DNA of 64,000 nucleotides, taken from Nocardioides sp. T2.26MG-1. GTDB taxonomy: Bacteria; Actinomycetota; Actinomycetes; Propionibacteriales; Nocardioidaceae. The notes under the pieces are model-generated. The model was not told where the DNA came from and ran no database searches. It saw nothing but the letters and a program-made list of their open reading frames with translations. The stretch is from positions 62,001-126,000 of the forward strand of contig NZ_CATNLZ010000023.1 in assembly GCF_950101795.1 (NCBI RefSeq), written 5' to 3'. Made by a program: the position numbers and the translations under genes. This document shows positions 26,142 to 34,393 of the stretch, piece by piece (within the stretch, counting starts at the first letter, position 1; each line of letters begins with the position of its first letter).

Positions 26142-26936
26142 GTGACCTCCTTCGAGCTCGACGGCGCCGCGGCGCTGGAGCAGTACGCCCCTGCTGCCGC
26201 GGCGGCGTTCCGCCGGGTCCAGGAGGTCCGTCCGTCCGGCCTCTACGACGAGGTGCTGGAGAGCCCTGGAGTGGCGGCGTTCGCCGACCAGTTCCGGGTC
26301 GACGTGTCGCAGGTCGACGAGCGGCTGCGGTCCGCCTTCGCCGACGCGACCGGCAAGCGTCAGTTCGACGTCGCGCAGATGGTCTGGGTCGCCGACATGG
26401 CCCCGCGCCTGACGGCGGCGCTGGACGCGGTCTTCGGCCCCTCGACCTGGGCCGAGGTGCCGCGCCGGGTGCCGGTCGCGGACGTGTGGGCGCTGATCGA
26501 GTCGTTCCTGGCGAGCGTGGCGCTGCTGGATCGGCTCGACCCGACCACGACCGAGCTGGTCCGGCTCCGCGGCGCCCGCCAGCACGCGTGCCGGCTCTGC
26601 GCGTCACGGCGCTCGGTCGCCGCGATCGAGGCGGGCGCCGGCGACGCCGACTTCGAGGCCGTCGACCACCACGAGACCAGCGACCTGTCGCCCGCGGCGA
26701 AGGCCGCGCTGGCGCTCACCGACGCGATCATCTGGACGCCGCTGGCGATCCCAGAGTCGGTCGTCGCCGACGTACGCCGCGAGCTCACGCCCGAGCAGGC
26801 CGTCGAGGTCGTGCTCGACGTGGTCCGCAACGCCGCCAACAAGATCGCGGTGGCCCTGGGCTCCGACGCCCCGACGATCACCGACGGCGTCGAGCTGTTC
26901 GTCACCGAACCGGACGGCACCCTCACCGTCGTCTGA
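26142..26936 (+). CDS. Carboxymuconolactone decarboxylase/AhpD-like protein
   Basis: The 264-residue protein has an AhpD-like core (LVRLRGARQHACRLCASRRS, with the redox-type CxxC in ACRLC, about residues 145-165) followed by a helical C-terminus (VLDVVRNAANKIAVAL). The N-terminal 110 residues are an extra helical region. Such proteins act as thiol-based reductants or decarboxylases. Its substrate is unclear. It starts 4 bp after the dehydrogenase gene and probably ends the acyl-CoA operon. Confidence 0.78.
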   Translation: MTSFELDGAAALEQYAPAAAAAFRRVQEVRPSGLYDEVLESPGVAAFADQFRVDVSQVDERLRSAFADATGKRQFDVAQMVWVADMAPRLTAALDAVFGPSTWAEVPRRVPVADVWALIESFLASVALLDRLDPTTTELVRLRGARQHACRLCASRRSVAAIEAGAGDADFEAVDHHETSDLSPAAKAALALTDAIIWTPLAIPESVVADVRRELTPEQAVEVVLDVVRNAANKIAVALGSDAPTITDGVELFVTEPDGTLTVV

Positions 26937-26960
26937 TCCCGACGTCCCTAAGGTGGGGGC

Positions 26961-27893
26961 GTGGTGGCGGTCTTCGACGGGTTCGCGACGATCGTCGCGC
27001 TGATCGCGCTCGGCACCCTGCTCGCCCACCTCGGCGTGATCGACGAGGCCGGCCAGCGGACGCTCTCGACCCTGGCGTTCTTCGTGGCCAGCCCGGCGCT
27101 GCTGCTCACCGTGCTCCAGGACAGCGACGTCGGTGCGGTGTTCTCCGAGAACCTGATCGCGACGGCCGGCGCCGTCCTCGCGAGCGCGGTGCCGAGCGTC
27201 CTGATCAGCCTCGCGCGCCGGCGCCGGCTCGGGGACACGGTGGTCGCGACGCTCTGCTCGTCGTACCAGAACGCCGGCAACCTCGGCCTGCCGATCGCGG
27301 CCTACGTGCTGGGCGACGCCGCCCTGGTCGCGCCGGTGCTGCTGATGCAGCTGCTGGTGCTGCAGCCGCTCGCCCTCACCCTGCTCGACGTCGACGCCAG
27401 CTCCGGTGCGGACGGGGGCGGGCTCTCGGTCCCGGCGGCGCTGCTGCGCCCGGTGAAGAACCCGCTCACGATCGGGTCCGCGCTCGGGCTGCTGCTCGCG
27501 GTCACCGACGTCGAGCTCCCGTCGGCCCTGCAGGACCCGCTGACGCTGATCGGCGGGATGGCGGTGCCCGCGATGCTGCTCGCGTACGGCGTCTCGCTGC
27601 GGCTCGGCCCGCTGCCGGGCCGTGGGGTCCCGATGCCCGATCTCGCGCTCGCCGTGGCGCTGAAGATGGTGGTGCAGCCGGCCGCGGCGTACGCGCTGGG
27701 CCGCTTCGCGCTCGGCCTCGACGGCAACGCGCTGCTGGCGGTCACCGTGCTCTCCGCGCTGCCGACCGCGCAGAACATCTTCATCATCGCCTCGCGCTAC
27801 GACCGGTCCGTCCTGCTGGCGCGGGACGCGATCTTCGTCAGCACGATCGCGTCGGTGCCGGTGATCGTGACGATCACCGCGCTGGTGGCCTGA
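26961..27893 (+). CDS. AEC family transporter (auxin efflux carrier type)
   Basis: The 310-residue protein has ten or so membrane helices arranged as two inverted halves. Family motifs are ALGTLLAHLGVIDEAG in the first helix pair, CSSYQNAGNLGLPIAAYVLG (the first-half crossover with the AGNLG break) and VLSALPTAQNIFIIASRY (the second-half crossover). AEC carriers export organic or amino acids by proton-driven transport. The substrate is unknown. The start is GTG at 26961, 24 bp after the previous stop. Either it continues the operon or it has its own weak promoter. Confidence 0.88.
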   Translation: MVAVFDGFATIVALIALGTLLAHLGVIDEAGQRTLSTLAFFVASPALLLTVLQDSDVGAVFSENLIATAGAVLASAVPSVLISLARRRRLGDTVVATLCSSYQNAGNLGLPIAAYVLGDAALVAPVLLMQLLVLQPLALTLLDVDASSGADGGGLSVPAALLRPVKNPLTIGSALGLLLAVTDVELPSALQDPLTLIGGMAVPAMLLAYGVSLRLGPLPGRGVPMPDLALAVALKMVVQPAAAYALGRFALGLDGNALLAVTVLSALPTAQNIFIIASRYDRSVLLARDAIFVSTIASVPVIVTITALVA

Positions 27894-27919
27894 GCCCCCG
27901 TGGCCTGAGGTAGGTCCGC

Positions 27920-27948
27920 TCGACACGCTCGAACAACTGTTCGATACT
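27920..27948 (+). promoter_or_regulatory. dinB promoter (-35 TCGACA, 17 bp, -10 GATACT)
   Basis: TCGACA (27920-27925), a 17-bp spacer and GATACT (27943-27948) form a near-consensus vegetative promoter. Transcription about 7 bp later would begin at the GTG at 27955, so the dinB mRNA is probably leaderless. The LexA box fills the spacer. Confidence 0.65.
27929..27944. promoter_or_regulatory. LexA (SOS) box upstream of dinB
   Basis: TCGAACAACTGTTCGA is a perfect 16-bp match to the actinobacterial/Gram-positive LexA consensus (CGAAC-N4-GTTCG) and lies between the -35 and -10 boxes of the dinB promoter. Confidence 0.93.
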
Positions 27949-27954
27949 GTCAGG

Positions 27955-29199
27955 GTGGGCAGGATCGCGAGCAGGCCGGAGGCGAGCATCCTGCACGCCG
28001 ACCTCGACTCGTTCTTCGCCTCCGTCGAGCAGCGCGACGACCCGCGGCTGCGGGGCCGTCCGGTGATCGTCGGCGGTGGGGTGGTGCTGGCCGCGAGCTA
28101 CGAGGCCAAGGCCTACGGCGTGCGCTCGGCGATGGGCGGGCGGCAGGCCTCGCGACTGTGTCCCGATGCGCTGGTGGTGCCGCCGCGGTTCTCGGCGTAC
28201 GTCGAGGCGAGCCGGCGGGTGTTCGAGATCTTCGAGGACACCACGCCCCTGGTGGAGGGCATCTCGATCGACGAGGCGTTCCTCGACGTCGGCGGGCTGC
28301 GCCGGCTGGTCGGGTCGCCCGAGACGATCGGCGCCGCGCTGCGCGAGCGGGTGCGCGAGGAGGTCGGGCTGCCGATCTCGGTCGGCATCGCCCGCACCAA
28401 GTACCTCGCCAAGGTCGCGAGCGCGGTGAGCAAGCCCGACGGATTGCTGCTGGTGCCGCCCGACGGCGAGCGCGAGTTCCTGCATCCACTGCCGGTCGAG
28501 CGGCTCTGGGGCGTCGGCGCGATCACGGCCGCCAAGCTCCACGCCGACGGCATCCGCACCATCGGCCAGCTCGCCGAGCGCGAGGAGCTCGAGCTCACGG
28601 TCGCGGTCGGCAAGGCCGCCGGCCGGCACCTGTGGGCGCTGGCCAACCTGCGCGACCCGCGTCCGGTCGAGGTCGGCCGGCGCCGGCGCTCGATCGGGTC
28701 GCAGTCGGCCCTGGGCCGGGCCGGACGCCGGCGTACCCGCGAGGAGCTCGACGTGCGCCTCGCCGCGCTCGTCGACCGGGTCGCCCGGCGGCTGCGCGGC
28801 GGCGAGCGGATCGGCCGGACCTTCACGCTGCGGCTGCGCTTCGACGACTACACCCGCGCGACCCGCTCCGCGACGCTGCCGCGGTCGACGGCCGCCACCG
28901 CCACCTGGCTCGAGACCGGGCGGCGGCTCCTCGACGTCGCATGGCCGCTGATCGAGGAGCGTGGCTGCACGCTGCTCGGCATCACCATCTCCGGGCTGGA
29001 GGCGGCCGGTCCCGGGGTCTGGGAGCAGCTGGAGCTGCCGCTGTTCGTCGAGGAGTCGCGCGGCGACCGGCTCGACGTCGCGCTCGACCAGGTCCGGGAC
29101 CGGTTCGGCTCCGCCGCGGTGACGCGTGCCGCCCAGGTCGGGCGGCATCTGGGGCTCGAGATGCCCACCCTCCCCGACCCGGCCCCGCGTCACGCGTAA
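27955..29199 (+). CDS. dinB: DNA polymerase IV (Y-family translesion polymerase)
   Basis: The 414-residue protein has ASILHADLDSFFASVEQRDD (first catalytic Asp and the steric-gate Phe), the YEAKAYGVRSAM finger region, GISIDEAFLDVGG with the catalytic Asp-Glu pair, and the SVGIARTKYLAKVAS palm segment. A helix-hairpin-helix thumb (LWGVGAITAAKL) and a little-finger domain follow. It copies damaged templates with low fidelity. No beta-clamp motif is obvious, although QLELPLF at about 360 is a candidate. SOS control through the LexA box makes it damage-induced. Confidence 0.95.
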   Translation: MGRIASRPEASILHADLDSFFASVEQRDDPRLRGRPVIVGGGVVLAASYEAKAYGVRSAMGGRQASRLCPDALVVPPRFSAYVEASRRVFEIFEDTTPLVEGISIDEAFLDVGGLRRLVGSPETIGAALRERVREEVGLPISVGIARTKYLAKVASAVSKPDGLLLVPPDGEREFLHPLPVERLWGVGAITAAKLHADGIRTIGQLAEREELELTVAVGKAAGRHLWALANLRDPRPVEVGRRRRSIGSQSALGRAGRRRTREELDVRLAALVDRVARRLRGGERIGRTFTLRLRFDDYTRATRSATLPRSTAATATWLETGRRLLDVAWPLIEERGCTLLGITISGLEAAGPGVWEQLELPLFVEESRGDRLDVALDQVRDRFGSAAVTRAAQVGRHLGLEMPTLPDPAPRHA

Positions 29200-29237
29200 A
29201 CCACGCTCTCCGGCACCCCCGCCGGTACCGTGGGCAG

Positions 29238-30257
29238 GTGGGCAGGGCAATCGACGCCGTCGACCGCGGGCAGCGTCGCTTCCCGCCGGTCGCCATACCC
29301 CTGGCCGTGATCTACAAGTTCTTCGACGACCAGGGCAACTACCTCGCGGCGATCATCACCTACTACGCGTTCGTGGCGATCTTCCCGCTGCTGCTGCTCG
29401 GTACGTCGATCCTCGGCTTCGTGCTCCAGAACAACCCCGGCCTGGAGTCCGACCTGCTCGACACCGCGCTCAGCCAGTTCCCGATCATCGGCGACCAGCT
29501 GGGCCGACCCGAGGGCCTGCGCGGCTCGACCGCCGGTGTCGTCATCGGTGGCCTGGTCGCGCTGTACGGCTCGCTCGGCCTGGGCCAGGCGCTGCAGAAC
29601 GCGCTCAACATCGCCTGGTCGGTGCCGCGCAACAGCCGCCCCAACCCGCTGCTGCTGCGGCTCAAGAGCCTCGGACTGCTGCTCACCGCCGGCGTAGCAC
29701 TACTGGTGTTCTCCATCCTCTCCGCGCTCGGCAGCACCACCGAGGTGCTGGGCGGCACGATCAGCAGCTATCGCTGGCCGATCGTGATCGGCACCATCCT
29801 GATCATCACCGCGGTGCTCGCCGTGCTCTTCCAGTTCGGCACCGCCCGCAGTCACGACTTCCGCTCCGCGCTGCCCGGAGCCTTCACGGTCGCGATCCTC
29901 TGGCAGACGCTGCAGTACATCGGCGCGCTCTACGTCACCAAGGTCCTCACCGAGACCAACAGCATGAATAAGACCTTCGGGCTCGTCCTCGGTCTGATCG
30001 GCATCCTCTACATCGCTGCCGTCATGGGCGTCCTCGGCATCGAGGTCAACGTCGTCATCACCCGCCACCTCTGGCCGCGCGCCCTGCTCACGCCGTTCAC
30101 CGACAAGGTCGACCTCACCGAGGCCGACAAGCGGGCGTACGCCGGCTACGCGCTCGCCCAGCGCCACAAGGGGTTCCAGAACGTCGAGGTGACGTTCGAG
30201 GGGCCGACGGTGGCGATGCCGGTGGTGGACGAGGACGACGGGAAGGGCACGGAGTAG
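29238..30257 (+). CDS. YihY/virulence factor BrkB family membrane protein
   Basis: The 339-residue protein (from GTG at 29238) starts with VIYKFFDDQGNYLAAIITYY and continues with the family helices (FVAIFPLLLLGTSILGFVL, LVALYGSLGLGQALQNALN, AVLFQFGTARSHDFRSALPG, VLGLIGILYIAAVMGVLGIE). It has six or so membrane segments and a cytosolic C-terminal tail. These proteins were once misnamed ribonuclease BN. Their real function is unknown. It follows dinB by 38 bp. Confidence 0.9.
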   Translation: MGRAIDAVDRGQRRFPPVAIPLAVIYKFFDDQGNYLAAIITYYAFVAIFPLLLLGTSILGFVLQNNPGLESDLLDTALSQFPIIGDQLGRPEGLRGSTAGVVIGGLVALYGSLGLGQALQNALNIAWSVPRNSRPNPLLLRLKSLGLLLTAGVALLVFSILSALGSTTEVLGGTISSYRWPIVIGTILIITAVLAVLFQFGTARSHDFRSALPGAFTVAILWQTLQYIGALYVTKVLTETNSMNKTFGLVLGLIGILYIAAVMGVLGIEVNVVITRHLWPRALLTPFTDKVDLTEADKRAYAGYALAQRHKGFQNVEVTFEGPTVAMPVVDEDDGKGTE

Positions 30258-30282
30258 GGCGGCCGCTGCTCGTCGGTGGGGG

Positions 30283-30530
30283 TCTCGTCCTCGATGACGT
30301 AGGCGTCGTGGTTGGAGATCGCGCGATGGCGTTCTGCCGCGCGCACCTGCCACGTGGTCGGCGCGGCGATGTGGTCGATGCTCAGCAAGCCGTCGATCTG
30401 GTGCGGCGGTGGTGCGGTCGGCACCTGGAGGCCGTGCCGGTCGACCACCGCGAGGACGGCGCGTGGTTCCAGTCGCTGCCCCACACAGTGGGGGCCGCCG
30501 CCTCGACGTCAGCGACTGCGGACTCCGTCA
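30283..30530 (-). pseudogene. Decayed endonuclease/exonuclease/phosphatase (EEP) family gene
   Basis: On the minus strand, one frame gives AAAPTVWGSDWNHA (the EEP metal/nucleotide motif, usually WGGDWN). A second frame then gives VLAVVDRHGLQVPTA, QIDGLLSIDHIAAP and SNHDAYVI. The last two hold the LDH and SDH-type catalytic residues of the family's C-terminus. Only the final 80 or so residues remain. A frameshift near 30460 and a loss of roughly 15 codons separate the two pieces, and nothing upstream supplies an N-terminal domain. The 420-bp space between yihY and the LacI gene holds nothing else I can name. Confidence 0.7.
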
Positions 30531-30679
30531 GTCTTGTCCGCGCTCTCCCGGTGACCCCGGACCGGTGCTGGTGGCGTAGCCGAACCGGAAGAACCCGCCC
30601 GCGAGGGCCGGAGTCACGCTGAGACGCCCCACCCGCCGGGCAGTTCATCCTGTCCGACTACGGGCGTTTCCCGACACCC

Positions 30680-31690
30680 TCAGACCTCGCGGGTGCTGTC
30701 GCGGTCGACGAGATCGGCGGACAGCAGCCGGGTGCCGTGCGGGCCGGCGTGGTCCGACGCCTGGATGCGACGGGCGAGCTGCTCGACGGCCAGCTGGCCG
30801 AGCATGCTGGGCGAGGAGTCCACGAAGGTGTACGGCAGCGAGAACCAGCGGGCGAAGTCCTGGGAGTAGAGGCTGACGACCGACAGGTCGTCGGGGACGC
30901 GGATGCCGCGCTGGTGCAGGACGTGGGGGAGTGCGGCGACCGACGCGTCGTTGTGGACGATCAGCCCCGTCGCCCCGGGGGAGCCGTCCAGGAAGTCGTG
31001 CCAGGACTGGTTGATCGCCGGCTGCTGCGACTCGCCGCAGTGGACCGCGAGCCCGATCCCGAGGGCGGCGGCGCGCTGCGCGGCGGCATCGCGGAAGCGC
31101 CAGGAGTAGGCGCCGCCGCGGTCGTAGACGTGCTGCGGCGGTGTCACCAGGATCAGCTCGCGGTGGCCGAGCTCGTGGAGGTGGTCGACCAGGGTGCGGG
31201 CGGCCCCCTCGAAGTCGAGGTCGACGACGTCGAGCCCGCGGGTGTTGCCGGGAAGCCCGACCAGCACGCTGGGCTGACGGGCCGCGCGCAGCGCGTCGAG
31301 ACGGGGGTCGTCGTCGGTGACGTCGAGCAGGACCAGGCCGTCGACCATGCCGGACTCGGTGGTGCGCGTCAGCGCCTCGGCGCCGTCGGCCTCGGTCATC
31401 ATCAAGATGTCGTAGCCGAGGGAGCGGGCCGTGTCGGCGATCGGCAGGATGTACTGCAGCATCGCTGGGGCGAACTCGTCGTCGTGGAACTGCACGAGCA
31501 GCCCGAGGACCGAGGTCTGCGAGGTGCGGAGGGCGCGGGCGCCGGCGTTCGGCGTGTACTTCAGGATCTTGATCGCGGCATCGATGCGCTGCCGGGTCTC
31601 GGGCGAGATCGACCGCTTGCCCGACAGGGCGTAGGAGACCGTGCTGCGGGAGACCCCCGCGGCCTTTGCGACGTCCTCGATGGTGGCCAC
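30680..31690 (-). CDS. LacI family transcriptional regulator of the sugar operon
   Basis: From the GTG at 31690 the product is 336 residues and starts directly with the LacI HTH (ATIEDVAKAAGVSRSTVSYA) and hinge (RTSQTSVLGLLVQF). The start is set by the HTH, although the frame is open further upstream. The C-terminal sugar-binding domain follows (DGLVLLDVTDDDPR, RELILVTPPQHV, GLIVHNDASVAALPHVL). It is divergent from a sugar ABC operon whose promoter carries a matching operator, so it should repress that operon until its sugar inducer is bound. Confidence 0.92.
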   Translation of the reverse strand: MATIEDVAKAAGVSRSTVSYALSGKRSISPETRQRIDAAIKILKYTPNAGARALRTSQTSVLGLLVQFHDDEFAPAMLQYILPIADTARSLGYDILMMTEADGAEALTRTTESGMVDGLVLLDVTDDDPRLDALRAARQPSVLVGLPGNTRGLDVVDLDFEGAARTLVDHLHELGHRELILVTPPQHVYDRGGAYSWRFRDAAAQRAAALGIGLAVHCGESQQPAINQSWHDFLDGSPGATGLIVHNDASVAALPHVLHQRGIRVPDDLSVVSLYSQDFARWFSLPYTFVDSSPSMLGQLAVEQLARRIQASDHAGPHGTRLLSADLVDRDSTREV

Positions 31691-31762
31691 TCGAGTCCCT
31701 TTCCGTGTTTCCAGTCGATCAGCGCGCCGGCACGACGCTACCGGCAGGCGCACAACAGGACG

Positions 31763-31776
31763 TCGAACCGATTCGA
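31763..31776. promoter_or_regulatory. Candidate secondary LacI operator
   Basis: TCGAACCGATTCGA is an inverted repeat that matches TCGAATCGAATCGA in the main operator (31908-31921) at 12 of 14 positions. It lies 73 bp upstream of the LacI gene and could serve autoregulation or looping. Confidence 0.55.
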
Positions 31777-31904
31777 CCCAGTGTTGCATTCGAAGTACGG
31801 ATCGGCAAGCGAGTGCCGCCAGGACCGGCCGATGAGGACGACGGGATCGCACTCGGATGTGGACATTTTAGGCGGAGCGGAGCGTCATGGTCACCGGACG
31901 GAAA

Positions 31905-31924
31905 CAATCGAATCGAATCGATTG
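31905..31924. promoter_or_regulatory. Main LacI operator of the sugar operon
   Basis: CAATCGAATCGAATCGATTG is a 20-bp near-palindrome (18 of 20 positions symmetric) with the CG-centred design of LacI sites. It runs into the -35 box, so repressor binding would block RNA polymerase directly. No gene is visible elsewhere in 31691-32074. Confidence 0.85.
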
Positions 31925-31950
31925 ACACGACCCCATGGGCGCGCTAACAA
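31922..31950 (+). promoter_or_regulatory. Promoter of the sugar ABC operon
   Basis: TTGACA (31922-31927, consensus -35), a 17-bp spacer and TAACAA (31945-31950, followed by T) make a strong vegetative promoter. It leaves a leader of about 115 nt before the binding-protein gene, whose AGGAG ribosome-binding site lies close to the ATG at 32075. Confidence 0.8.
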
Positions 31951-32074
31951 TGGGCTCGTCGTGTAGTTGTGACGTCCGCCACCGGGGCGGCAGTCGTTCC
32001 CAGGGCGCCGCACGCTGCTCGGGTCCGCTTCGCAGTGCCAGGCCGTCGAGGCCCGGCGTGACTAGGAGATCAAC

Positions 32075-33334
32075 ATGAAGATGATGGGCACCCGACGGTG
32101 GGCGCTGGCGGCGGTCGCCGTCATCGCGGCCGGCGGCCTCGCGGCATGCGGTGGGTCGGACTCCGACGGCACCGACCAGAGCAGTGGGGGCGACGCTCTC
32201 ACCACCGTGACCTACTGGGATCCCTACCCCCAGTACGAGGACGGCTCGGACTGGGCCGACTACGTCGCCGCGTGCGCTCCGGACGGCATGACCCTCAAGC
32301 GCACGGCGATCCCCAACGGCGACATCCTCAACGAGCTCACCACCGCGGTGAAGGAGGACAACGCCCCCGACGTCGTCCTCCTCGACAACCCGGCGGTGCC
32401 GGACGCGGCCGTGTCGGGCCTCCTCGCGACCGCGGACGACGCGGGCATCGACACCGAAGGCCCGGACGCCAACCTGGCCGGGCCGGGCACCGTCGACGGC
32501 ACGACGTACGGCGTCCCCATCGGCGCCAACACCCTCGGGCTCTACTACAACGACGACATCCTCAAGCAGGCCGGCGTCGACCCGGCCAGCGTCACCTCCT
32601 GGGACGGCCTCGACGCCGCGTTGGAGAAGGTCACCGCCGCCGGCGCGAAGGGCATCACGTTCTCCGGGATCTCCGGTGAGGAGGGCACCTTCCAGTTCCT
32701 GCCGTGGTTCTGGGGTGCCGGTGCCGACCTCGAGGACCCGGGCTCGGACGCCGCGGTCGAGGCGGGCCAGCTGCTCTCGGACTGGATCGGCAAGGGCTAC
32801 GCCCCCAAGTCGGCGATCACCGACAACCAGTCGGCCTCCTGGGACCTGTTCCTGACCGGCGACTACGCGTTCGCGGAGAACGGCTCCTGGTTCGCCAAGG
32901 CCGCCTCCGAGCTCGACTTCAAGGCCGTGATGATCCCGATCCCGTCAAAGGACGGCGGCCCTGCGCCGGTGCCGACCGGCGGTGAGTTCGCGGTCGCTCC
33001 GGTCCACCAGGACAACGCCGCCGCGCACTACGACGCTGCCCAGCAGGTCATCACCTGCCTGGTCGGCCAGGGCAACCAGGTCACGACCGACGACCAGCTC
33101 GGCTACTTCGCGGCGAACGGCGACGAGCGCCAGCAGCAGATCGACTCCGACCCGATCTGGGCGCCGTGGGCCGACGCGATCACGAGCGCCGAGGGCCGCA
33201 CCACCGACCTCGGGCCCGACTACACCGCCACCTCCGGTGCCGTCTCCGAGGCGGAGCAGGCCGCGCTGAACGCGGCCGGCGACGCCGACGCCGTCCGGAA
33301 GGCCTTCGAGCAGGCCGCGCAGCAGGTCGGCTAG
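32075..33334 (+). CDS. Sugar ABC transporter substrate-binding lipoprotein
   Basis: The 419-residue protein has a lipoprotein signal (basic MKMMGTRRWALAAVAVIAAG, lipobox LAAC with Cys at about residue 25), then a family-1 extracellular solute-binding fold (VTYWDPYPQYEDG, DVVLLDNPAVPDA, YGVPIGANTLGLYYNDDILK, WDLFLTGDYAFAENGSW). It is anchored outside the cell membrane and delivers a sugar or glycoside to the two permeases encoded downstream. No ATPase gene is in the operon, so a shared MsiK-type ATPase elsewhere is likely. Confidence 0.93.
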   Translation: MKMMGTRRWALAAVAVIAAGGLAACGGSDSDGTDQSSGGDALTTVTYWDPYPQYEDGSDWADYVAACAPDGMTLKRTAIPNGDILNELTTAVKEDNAPDVVLLDNPAVPDAAVSGLLATADDAGIDTEGPDANLAGPGTVDGTTYGVPIGANTLGLYYNDDILKQAGVDPASVTSWDGLDAALEKVTAAGAKGITFSGISGEEGTFQFLPWFWGAGADLEDPGSDAAVEAGQLLSDWIGKGYAPKSAITDNQSASWDLFLTGDYAFAENGSWFAKAASELDFKAVMIPIPSKDGGPAPVPTGGEFAVAPVHQDNAAAHYDAAQQVITCLVGQGNQVTTDDQLGYFAANGDERQQQIDSDPIWAPWADAITSAEGRTTDLGPDYTATSGAVSEAEQAALNAAGDADAVRKAFEQAAQQVG

Positions 33335-33343
33335 CGATCGTGC

Positions 33344-33377
33344 GGTGGTGGCGGCCACGGAGGCGGCCGTCACCACC
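33344..33377 (+). terminator. Hairpin between binding-protein and permease genes
   Basis: Arms 33344-33356 and 33365-33377 pair over 13 bp (one G-T) around an 8-nt loop, just after the binding-protein stop. In sugar ABC operons such a stem typically causes partial termination or protects the upstream mRNA, giving more binding protein than permease. Confidence 0.6.
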
Positions 33378-33420
33378 CGCGGTCGTCCGAGCCCAGCAGC
33401 GCGTGCCCGGAGGTGTGAAC

Positions 33421-34392
33421 GTGGACAACGTGACAGAGCAGAGGCCGACCACGACGACGTGGACCGAGCCCGGGGAGCGGGCGACGACCGTGACCCGACG
33501 ACGCCTGCCGAGGCTCAAGCCGGGCACGCTCGCCGGCATCGGCTTCGTCGCCCCGTTGGCGGTCTACCTCGGCGCGTTCTACGCCTACCCGCTCTACGAG
33601 AACGTCTCGATGAGCCTGCACCGCTTCACGCGGGCGACGTACGTCACCGGGGATGCGCCGTACGCCGGCAGCGGGGTCTACCGCGAGGTCCTGGACTCTG
33701 CGCAGTTCTGGCCGACGGTGGTGCAGACCCTCACCTTCGTGGTGGTGTCGCTGGTCTTCCAGTACACCATCGGGCTGGCGCTGGCGGTGTTCTTCGAGCG
33801 CAGCTTCCGCCTCTCGGCGGTCCTGCGGGGGCTGTTCCTCGTGCCGTGGCTGCTGCCGATCATCGTCTCGGCGACCACGTGGCAGTGGATGATGGACGCC
33901 GACTCCGGGGTGATCAACCGGCTGATCGGCGTCTTCGGCGTCGACCCGGTGTGGTGGCTCAACAGCGACAACTCGCTGTGGGCGGTGATCATCGCCAACA
34001 TCTGGCTCGGCATCCCGTTCAACCTGGTGATCCTCTACTCCGGGCTGCAGAACATCCCGACGGAGCTCTACGAGGCCGCGTCGATCGACGGGGCCAGCCG
34101 GTGGCGGCAGTTCCGGCACATCACGTTCCCGCTCCTCAAGCCGGTCACCGCGGTCACGCTGCTGCTGGGCTTCGTCTACACACTCAAGGTCGTCGACATC
34201 ATCTGGATCATGACGACCGGGACCGGCAAGTCCCAGACGCTCGCGACCTGGGCGTACTCGATGGCGTTCGGCAAGGGCTCGTCGGCGGTCATCAAGTACT
34301 CCGAGGCCTCGGTGGTCGGCTCGATCCTGCTGCTGGTCGCGCTGGTCATGGGCTTCGTCTACCTCGCCGTCCAGCGGCGCCAGGAGGTGTGA
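33421..34392 (+). CDS. Sugar ABC transporter permease (MalF/UgpA type)
   Basis: The 323-residue protein has six membrane helices and the EAA loop (YEAASIDGASRWRQFRHITF) that contacts the ATPase. A GTG at 33421 lies 7 nt after a GGAGG ribosome-binding site (33409-33413) and is preferred over an in-frame GTG at 33415, which is too close to that site. The N-terminal 30 residues are a polar cytosolic tail. It forms a heterodimer with the next gene's product. Confidence 0.93.
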   Translation: MDNVTEQRPTTTTWTEPGERATTVTRRRLPRLKPGTLAGIGFVAPLAVYLGAFYAYPLYENVSMSLHRFTRATYVTGDAPYAGSGVYREVLDSAQFWPTVVQTLTFVVVSLVFQYTIGLALAVFFERSFRLSAVLRGLFLVPWLLPIIVSATTWQWMMDADSGVINRLIGVFGVDPVWWLNSDNSLWAVIIANIWLGIPFNLVILYSGLQNIPTELYEAASIDGASRWRQFRHITFPLLKPVTAVTLLLGFVYTLKVVDIIWIMTTGTGKSQTLATWAYSMAFGKGSSAVIKYSEASVVGSILLLVALVMGFVYLAVQRRQEV

Positions 34393-34393
34393 C

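Noticed and set aside
30258..31000. Sugar operon and its left edge as an integrated island with insertion sequences
   Set aside because: A pseudogene is present, but I see no transposase, inverted terminal repeat, tRNA or direct repeat to support integration.
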